Shown here: in pieces, positions 1 to 4,545 of the stretch
Numbering within the stretch: position 1 is the first letter of the stretch
How the letters are laid out: every line of letters starts with the position of its first letter
NCBI GenBank assembly: GCA_030623125.1
Contig: JAUXMQ010000067.1
Coordinates: 1 to 6,642 of the forward strand
From: Acidimicrobiia bacterium
Lineage (GTDB): Bacteria; Actinomycetota; Acidimicrobiia; Spongiisociales; ZC4RG35
Direction: 5' to 3'
DNA length: 6,642 nt
The notes under the pieces: generated by a model
Told to the model about the DNA's origin: nothing
Databases searched by the model: none
Seen by the model: the letters and a program-made list of their open reading frames with translations, nothing else
Translations under genes and position numbers: made by a program

Positions 1-1542
1 GATGAATTTGCGCTGGTCCCCGACCATGCATGCCTTGGAGATGATCGGGTGGTTTCCGAGGGCCGTCTCCAGTTGGGCCGGTGCGACGTTCTTCCCGGCG
101 GCGGTGATGATGATCTCCTTCTTGCGGCCGACGATCCAAACAAACCCGTCTTCGTCGATCCGGGCAAGGTCTCCGGAATAGAGCCAACCGTCCTCGCCAT
201 AGGTCTCACGCGTGGCCTGGTCGAGTTTGTAGTAACCCTGGGTTATGACACCTCCGCGCATGAGCAATTCGCCATCGTCGGCCGTCGTCACCTCAACACC
301 CGGGATGGCTTTGCCCACAGAGCCGATCTTGACAGCTCCCGGAACGTTGGTCGTTGCGGGCCCGGTCGTCTCCGACATTCCATAGAGCTCATAGAGAGGG
401 ATCCCGATTGTCATGAAGAACTTGACCAGATCGGGATTGATCGGGGCGGCTGCGGTGATGGCAACCCTGACCTCACCCATGCCGAGCCCATCTCTCACCT
501 TGGAGAGGACGATCTTGTCGAGAAGACCGGCCAACATCGGGCCGCTTTTGCCTTCTATCTCGGCGTCGACCCGTTTTGCGTTCTGAGCAAGAGCCTGGTC
601 GAGAAGTGTCTTCTTGATCCCCTCCTCCCCGGCGAATCGGCCCATCAGACGTGCATGAAACTTCTCGTAGACACGAGGGACTGCAACAAAGAGCGTGGGT
701 TGCGCGGCCTGGATGTACTCGAGCACGACGGCAATCGAAGGGCAGTACCACACTTGGCCAGCCAGGTAGGTGCCGAGGTAGTGCGTGGCCAGCCGCTCGG
801 CGATATGGGCCAGGGGCAGGTAGGAGACCATCCGTGCGCCGATCTCGAGATCAGCGGCCCTCCGCAGCGACTCCAGCGTCCACACCGCGTTGTACTGGCT
901 GATCATCACGCCTTTGGGTGTGCCGGTGGTGCCCGAGGTGTAGATCAGGGTGGCGAGAGTGTCAGGCGTAATCGCCGCGGCCGACCTGTTCACAGTCTCG
1001 GGGTCCTCACCGAGCCTATGGGTTCCTCTGGCGAGCAGCTCATCCCAGCTCAGAACCCAGTCGGCGGTCTCGTAGTTCTCGGCACCCGACATCAGAACGA
1101 CATAACGGAGGTTGGGTAGCTCGGAGCGGATCTCCTCCCATCGTTTCATGAAGTCCAGGTTCTCGAGGATTGCGACCGTGGCCTTGCAATTGTCGGCGAT
1201 GTACTGGATCTGACTCGCTGCCAGTGTCGAATACACAGTCACCGGGGTCCCGCCGGCATGGACCGCGGCGAAGTCGGCGATCACGTGCTCGGGCCGGTTT
1301 CCGGCCATGACGGCAACAAACTCGCCCTCACCGACGCCGAGGGACTGGAGCCCTGCGGCTGCCTGGTGCACCACATTTCTGTACTCAGACCAGGTCAGGA
1401 CGCTCCAGTCGTCGTCCTTCCAATGGATAGCCGGCTGATCCCCATACTTGTCGGCGTTTCGATTGAAGAAATCAACAAGCGTCTTGCCTTCAACAACTGC
1501 ATCGATCTCGGCTCGCTCTGCTAGCACAGCCTGGTTGCTCAC
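1..1542 (-). CDS. fadD: Long-chain acyl-CoA synthetase (AMP-forming), FadD15/LC-FACS type; C-terminus cut by window edge
   Basis: Predicted to activate a long-chain fatty acid with ATP to an acyl-adenylate and then to acyl-CoA, in the cytoplasm or at the inner membrane face. The window holds 514 codons from the start. Motifs seen: the ATP-binding P-loop YTSGTTGTPKG at residues 201-211; YGMSETTG at 387-394 (Glu391 is the expected Mg/ATP ligand); SGD at 456-458 (Asp458 binds the ribose); and the hinge and following strand GRKKEIIITAAGKNVAP at 472-488. LC-FACS relatives are usually about 600 residues, so roughly 85 residues, including the C-terminal catalytic lysine, lie outside the window. The GTG start is the first possible start after an in-frame TGA that is also the racemase stop, and it has GGAGG 4 nt upstream. 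An ATG 11 nt further upstream is in another frame and stops after four codons. The adenylating-enzyme assignment is firm. The substrate (long-chain, possibly branched or isoprenoid) is inferred from subfamily resemblance and the racemase neighbour. Confidence 0.94.
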   Translation of the reverse strand, partial: MSNQAVLAERAEIDAVVEGKTLVDFFNRNADKYGDQPAIHWKDDDWSVLTWSEYRNVVHQAAAGLQSLGVGEGEFVAVMAGNRPEHVIADFAAVHAGGTPVTVYSTLAASQIQYIADNCKATVAILENLDFMKRWEEIRSELPNLRYVVLMSGAENYETADWVLSWDELLARGTHRLGEDPETVNRSAAAITPDTLATLIYTSGTTGTPKGVMISQYNAVWTLESLRRAADLEIGARMVSYLPLAHIAERLATHYLGTYLAGQVWYCPSIAVVLEYIQAAQPTLFVAVPRVYEKFHARLMGRFAGEEGIKKTLLDQALAQNAKRVDAEIEGKSGPMLAGLLDKIVLSKVRDGLGMGEVRVAITAAAPINPDLVKFFMTIGIPLYELYGMSETTGPATTNVPGAVKIGSVGKAIPGVEVTTADDGELLMRGGVITQGYYKLDQATRETYGEDGWLYSGDLARIDEDGFVWIVGRKKEIIITAAGKNVAPAQLETALGNHPIISKACMVGDQRKFI

Positions 1543-1546
1543 GGTT

Positions 1547-1551
1547 CCTCC
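1547..1551 (-). promoter_or_regulatory. Shine-Dalgarno GGAGG for the acyl-CoA synthetase
   Basis: GGAGG lies 4 nt before the GTG at 1542-1540, within the 15-nt gap after the racemase stop codon. It decides the GTG start over the overlapping out-of-frame ATG at 1553-1551. The short gap and absence of a terminator imply co-transcription with the racemase gene. Confidence 0.7.
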
Positions 1552-1557
1552 ATTGGG

Positions 1558-2703
1558 TCAAACGACTGCTCCGGATGAGCGGAGCATACTGATCTTTCTG
1601 GAGCTGTATCCGAGCTGATCGAGGATCGTGTCGGTGTCGGCGCCGGGAACACTCGGACCACTCGAAACGGTGGGCACGGTGGTCGAGAACCGGGGTGCCG
1701 GGGCCGGTTGTGTCACATCGTCGATCACGATGAAGGTCTCCCTCGACCTGTTGTGAGGGTGGCCCGGCGCCTCCTCCATCGATAGGACGGGGGCAACGCA
1801 TGCGTCGGTGTTCTCAAAGTGCTCCGTCCACTCATCTCTCGTCTTTTCCAGGAACCTGGCAGCGAAGACCTCTCGAAGCTCGGGCCAACCGGAACGGTCG
1901 GTCTGGACTGGCAGGTCCGCTGGTTCCAAACCCAGCCTGTCGAGCAATTTCGCATAGAACCGGGGCTCGAGAGCGCCCACGGCCATATGCCTCCCGTCCG
2001 ATGTCCGGTAGGTCGCGTAGAAAGGAGCACCCCCGTCGAGTGGGTTCGACTCTCGTTGAGCGGATGCCCAAACACCCTCGGCGATCAGCCCGTGATGCGA
2101 TGTCGTCAAAAGTGCAGAACCGTCGACCATGGCGGCGTCGACTATCTGGCCCTCATTGGATTCGCGGGCATGGACAAGTGCCGCCATCACCCCGAGAGCA
2201 AGAAGCATCCCCCCTCCTCCATAATCACCAACCAGATTCAGAGGCGGAATCGGACGCTCAGCAGGTCCGACGGAGTGAAGCACACCGGAAAGTGCGATGT
2301 AGTCGATGTCGTGACCAGCGGCGGAGGCCAATGGTCCATCCTGGCCCCATCCGGTGACTCGTCCGTAGACGAGTGCCGTGTTGGCAGCGAGACATTGGGC
2401 CGGCCCGATCCCGAGACGTTCAGTGACACCGGGTCGGAAGCCCTCGATCAGGATGTCCGCTGTCTCGACGAGACCCAAAACCACCTCGACGGCATCGGGG
2501 GTCTTCAGATTGAGCCCGATGGATTGCTTACCCCGATTGTGCAAATCGTGTCTGCTGCTCGATGTGTGGTCACCGACCGCGATGTCGACTCGATCAACCC
2601 GGACCACTTCGGCGCCGAGATCGCACAGCACCATCCCGCAGAAAGGCGCCGGCCCCAGTCCCGCCAGTTCGACAACACGGACTCCGGACAACGGGCCGGG
2701 CAT
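1558..2703 (-). CDS. mcr: Alpha-methylacyl-CoA racemase (CaiB/BaiF, type III CoA-transferase superfamily)
   Basis: Predicted to epimerise 2-methylacyl-CoA thioesters (R to S) in the cytoplasm so that branched, isoprenoid or sterol side chains can enter beta-oxidation. The protein has 381 residues, a little longer than the roughly 360 of the M. tuberculosis enzyme. It begins with the family's typical MPGPLSGVRVVELAGLGPAP and a Rossmann-like CoA-binding region. The racemase catalytic set can be placed: His131 in GHDIDYIALSG, Asp160 in NLVGDYGGGGM, and Glu246 in GALEPRFY. These match His126, Asp156 and Glu241 of mycobacterial MCR with a constant small offset. Asp160 alone would also fit a formyl-CoA-transferase-type nucleophile. 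The His and Glu favour the racemase. The conserved IEGFRPGVTERLGIGP segment lies at 86-101. The ATG overlaps the stop of the upstream solute-binding protein gene by one base and has no clear Shine-Dalgarno, so translational coupling is likely. The exact acyl substrate is not visible. Confidence 0.94.
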   Translation of the reverse strand: MPGPLSGVRVVELAGLGPAPFCGMVLCDLGAEVVRVDRVDIAVGDHTSSSRHDLHNRGKQSIGLNLKTPDAVEVVLGLVETADILIEGFRPGVTERLGIGPAQCLAANTALVYGRVTGWGQDGPLASAAGHDIDYIALSGVLHSVGPAERPIPPLNLVGDYGGGGMLLALGVMAALVHARESNEGQIVDAAMVDGSALLTTSHHGLIAEGVWASAQRESNPLDGGAPFYATYRTSDGRHMAVGALEPRFYAKLLDRLGLEPADLPVQTDRSGWPELREVFAARFLEKTRDEWTEHFENTDACVAPVLSMEEAPGHPHNRSRETFIVIDDVTQPAPAPRFSTTVPTVSSGPSVPGADTDTILDQLGYSSRKISMLRSSGAVV

Positions 2704-2705
2704 CA
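2701..2705 (-). promoter_or_regulatory. TGATG stop/start overlap coupling SBP2 to the racemase
   Basis: The SBP2 stop TGA (2705-2703) shares its final A with the ATG (2703-2701) of the racemase. No convincing Shine-Dalgarno precedes this ATG: the upstream bases read GAGCGGTTCCTG. Re-initiation by ribosomes finishing SBP2 is therefore the likely way the racemase is translated. This ties a secreted lipoprotein and a cytoplasmic CoA enzyme to the same expression level. Confidence 0.75.
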
Positions 2706-4415
2706 GGAACCGCTCACAAGCGTCTCGGCGCTCTCGATCAGCACCGGTTTGAAATCGAGGTTGGGGTCGACTCCAAATGCGCCGCTGAACATCGCGGCGA
2801 GAACCAGCGCCGTGTCCGACTCATGAAGTATCAGGGGATTGAGTGACTCTGGCTCTGAGCCGAGGGCGATCACGATGATCTCCTTGCCGGACCAGGCTGC
2901 GACATTCCACAGGTCGGTGGAATGGGAGACATTGAGCTCAGGCCCGATGAGTGCCGTGTTCCAGGCGAGGAAGGCCGGTTTCTGATAGAGCGGTATCAGC
3001 GCCAGGTCATTCAGGTACGCCGTGTCGGCATCGATATAGGCACGTACTCTCTGGCCGCTGTCGGCAATGCCGTCCGTCGAGCGCACCAGTGAGTCGACGT
3101 CCTCGTTGCAATAGCGGTTCACGTTCAACGCCCCGAAACCGTTAGGAGCGGCGCCATCGCAGAAGTAGGTGCTGTTGGCAAGGTGTGGATCGGCAGCAGC
3201 CTTCCACGAGAAATTGATGATCTGCCATACGTCAGGCCCACCGAAGAACACTTCGGAGGAGAACAAGTCCGACGGAGTCATGAAATCACCGACCAGCTCC
3301 ACTCCTATTGCCTCGAGCGTCGCTCGAGCAAGCTCGAAGTGTGTCTCGCGGAACTCATCTCCGAGAGTGGTGGCCCAGACGAAGGACATGCGTCGTCCCT
3401 GACATGAGTAGATGTCGTCGTCGCCCCTCTCGCAGAAGTGGTCGAGGAGTATTTGCTCGGCAACCTCGGGGTTGTAGCGGTCCTCGAAGTTGGATTGATA
3501 GTTGACTGAGTCGACCATCCATACCGTGCTGTCCAGTGCTGGGGCCTCGGGGTCGACCGTTCGCACAGTCCCGTCGAGCAGAGCCTCTCGATCTATGGCG
3601 AGAGAGATCGCCTCTCGAACCCACTTTTGCGACAGAAGAGGGTCGTCATGATTGAAGTCGATGTGATCCCAGAAGGGTCCCGGTCCCAGTTGGTGGGTCA
3701 CCTCCTCGATGTCCCCGACCTCGTCCACGATCCAGTCGAGGGGTCTGGGATTGATCAGATCGATCTCACCGTCCTCGAGGTCACGAAGCATGTTTCGAAC
3801 GCTCTCGGGGTAAACGAAGTGGATCTCGCCCACGTCTCCCAGCGGAGAGTTGGACAACGGGTCGTTCGTCGCCCAGTACCGCGGGTTGCGTCTCAGAATG
3901 ATCCGATCGCCTTCGACCACATCATGCAGCACAAAGGGGCCGGATGTGGTTGTCAGCGCCCTCTCCATGGGGATCCCAGAGTCGTCGCCGGCGAGCACGT
4001 GTCTGGGGAGTACCACCTCGAACAACGTCTGCCAGGGCCCATAGACCCTGGAGAACGCGAACAGGACCGTTTTGTGGTCGATGACCTCCGATCCGGTAAT
4101 CAAGTCATAACCGGTCCCAACGGCCGCCCCGTTCCGTAGATCGACCATGACTTCGTGGGTATAGACGAAGTCACCAGCCGTCACCGGTGTGTCATCGGAC
4201 CACTTCGCCTCGGGACGAATGTGATAGACAACGCAAAAAGCATCCGGACAGGGATCATCCTCTGTGGTCGTGGTCACCAGGGGTGGTGGGGTCGTGGTGA
4301 CCGGAACGGTGGCCGTGGTCGAGGTCGTTGGCGGTTCAGCCTGGCTCTGGGCACAGGCCGCCAGAACCAGAAAAAGCACCAGCATGGCAGGGCTGAGACG
4401 TGGCCAAATCTTCAC
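2703..4415 (-). CDS. ABC-transporter solute-binding lipoprotein (SBP_bac_5 family), apparently circularly permuted (SBP2)
   Basis: Extracytoplasmic ligand-binding lipoprotein of the oligopeptide/nickel/opine type, 570 residues from the chosen GTG. In order: n-region with K2 and R6; hydrophobic core; lipobox LAAC with Cys21; Thr/Pro-rich linker (27-54, 12 Thr); then straight into YHIRPEAKWSDDTPVTAGDF (64-83), which in ordinary members follows about 60 residues of N-terminal domain. The rest is canonical: TTTSGPFVLHDVVEGD near 155-170, the NPRYW segment near 177-181, SQKWVREAISLAIDREALL near 262-279, and the terminal LALIPLYQKPAFLAWN near 471-486. The normal end, DLWNVAAWSG (501-510), is followed without a linker by KEIIVIALGSEPESLNP (511-527) and on to PVLIESAETLVSGS, which reads as the missing N-terminal part. 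Six cysteines besides Cys21 fall in three close pairs. The GTG has only a weak, distant Shine-Dalgarno (GAGG, 16 nt away). A TTG at 4523 would add 36 residues before the signal peptide and is less likely. A fusion relic with a truncated second SBP domain is the alternative to permutation. Ligand unknown. Confidence 0.9.
   Translation of the reverse strand: MKIWPRLSPAMLVLFLVLAACAQSQAEPPTTSTTATVPVTTTPPPLVTTTTEDDPCPDAFCVVYHIRPEAKWSDDTPVTAGDFVYTHEVMVDLRNGAAVGTGYDLITGSEVIDHKTVLFAFSRVYGPWQTLFEVVLPRHVLAGDDSGIPMERALTTTSGPFVLHDVVEGDRIILRRNPRYWATNDPLSNSPLGDVGEIHFVYPESVRNMLRDLEDGEIDLINPRPLDWIVDEVGDIEEVTHQLGPGPFWDHIDFNHDDPLLSQKWVREAISLAIDREALLDGTVRTVDPEAPALDSTVWMVDSVNYQSNFEDRYNPEVAEQILLDHFCERGDDDIYSCQGRRMSFVWATTLGDEFRETHFELARATLEAIGVELVGDFMTPSDLFSSEVFFGGPDVWQIINFSWKAAADPHLANSTYFCDGAAPNGFGALNVNRYCNEDVDSLVRSTDGIADSGQRVRAYIDADTAYLNDLALIPLYQKPAFLAWNTALIGPELNVSHSTDLWNVAAWSGKEIIVIALGSEPESLNPLILHESDTALVLAAMFSGAFGVDPNLDFKPVLIESAETLVSGS
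2706..2885 (-). other. Displaced N-terminal SBP segment at the C-terminus of SBP2
   Basis: These last 60 codons encode the strand-helix-strand unit that normally opens an SBP_bac_5 domain. It contains a first beta strand ending in the family's 'SEPESLNP' signature, a helix ending in MFSGAFGVDP, and a strand PVLIESAETLV. In the adjacent SBP1 the corresponding segment (from GGTFRVGF to EPVKAVQEGD) is at the front of the domain and leads into the WSDGVPVTASD motif. Here the segment ends a few residues short of where SBP2's N-terminal YHIRPEAKWSDD would continue, so the two ends complement each other without duplication. Confidence 0.75.
4254..4337 (-). other. Thr/Pro-rich lipoprotein linker region of SBP2
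   Basis: This encodes residues 27-54 between lipidated Cys21 and the folded domain: 12 Thr and 7 Pro in 28 residues, closing with an EDD. The DNA is low-complexity (ACC/ACG/CCC codons), with two near-identical 12-mers differing by one base. It is a flexible spacer holding the binding domain off the membrane, common in actinobacterial lipoproteins and possibly O-glycosylated. Glycosylation is inference only. Confidence 0.7.
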
Positions 4416-4545
4416 TGTCAGAGATGAAACGCCTCGCGGCGCCCATTTCCAAGGATTCGGCGAGTATTTCCTCCCCCGCTCACTTGGGGACAAGGTGTTC
4501 AGGAGCGGAGTTCGAGGGTTCAAACATCTGTTGTCCTGGCAGCGA
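4416..4545 (-). other. 130-nt intergenic/leader region between SBP1 and SBP2
   Basis: This is the only gap of note. It contains a strong Shine-Dalgarno-like GGGGGAGG (GGAGG at 4470-4474) that is not followed at proper spacing by any in-frame start. It also holds a weak nested inverted repeat (CCGCTC 4476-4481 with GAGCGG 4503-4508, and inside it CTTG 4483-4486 with CAAG 4491-4494) lacking a T-run, so it is not a convincing intrinsic terminator. A poor promoter-like pair is present (TTGTCC at 4493-4488 and AATACT at 4468-4463, 19-nt spacer). A 15-codon ORF (4527-4480, ATG preceded by AGGA) could be a leader peptide. None is strong. Read-through from SBP1 is the simplest view. Confidence 0.4.

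Noticed and set aside
49..1119. 356-codon open frame on the plus strand
   Set aside because: It is antisense to the acyl-CoA synthetase, whose motifs are unmistakable on the minus strand. Its composition (Arg/Gly/His-rich, no recognisable domain) is that of a GC-rich shadow frame.
1819..2826. 335-codon open frame on the plus strand
   Set aside because: It is antisense to the racemase and runs across the racemase/SBP2 junction. It has no domain or signal, and the opposite strand carries conserved catalytic residues.
3312..3328. Perfect 17-bp inverted repeat (8-bp arms CTCGAGCG/CGCTCGAG, one-base centre)
   Set aside because: It lies in SBP2 coding sequence at Ala-Arg-Ala-Thr-Leu-Glu-Ala codons. 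The one-base centre is too short for a hairpin, and a GC-rich codon coincidence explains it. A protein-binding site cannot be excluded but nothing supports it.
3627..4139. 170-codon plus-strand open frame and other plus frames over both SBP genes (for example 5867-6232, 5905-6420)
   Set aside because: All lie fully inside clear minus-strand SBP coding sequence and show low-complexity shadow translations.
4476..4508. Stem-loop after SBP1 as an intrinsic terminator
   Set aside because: The outer stem is only 6 bp with an asymmetric interior and no following T-run, so it does not meet the usual pattern.
4416..4523. TTG at 4523 as the start of SBP2 (606 residues)
   Set aside because: It would put 36 charged and Pro-rich residues before a standard lipoprotein signal peptide. 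The GTG at 4415 gives a textbook n-region, core and lipobox.
2703..4523. SBP2 as a simple frameshifted pseudogene
   Set aside because: The frame is intact throughout with good codon use and signal peptide, and both flanks are too short to hold the missing part. The N-terminal segment is present once, at the C-terminus.
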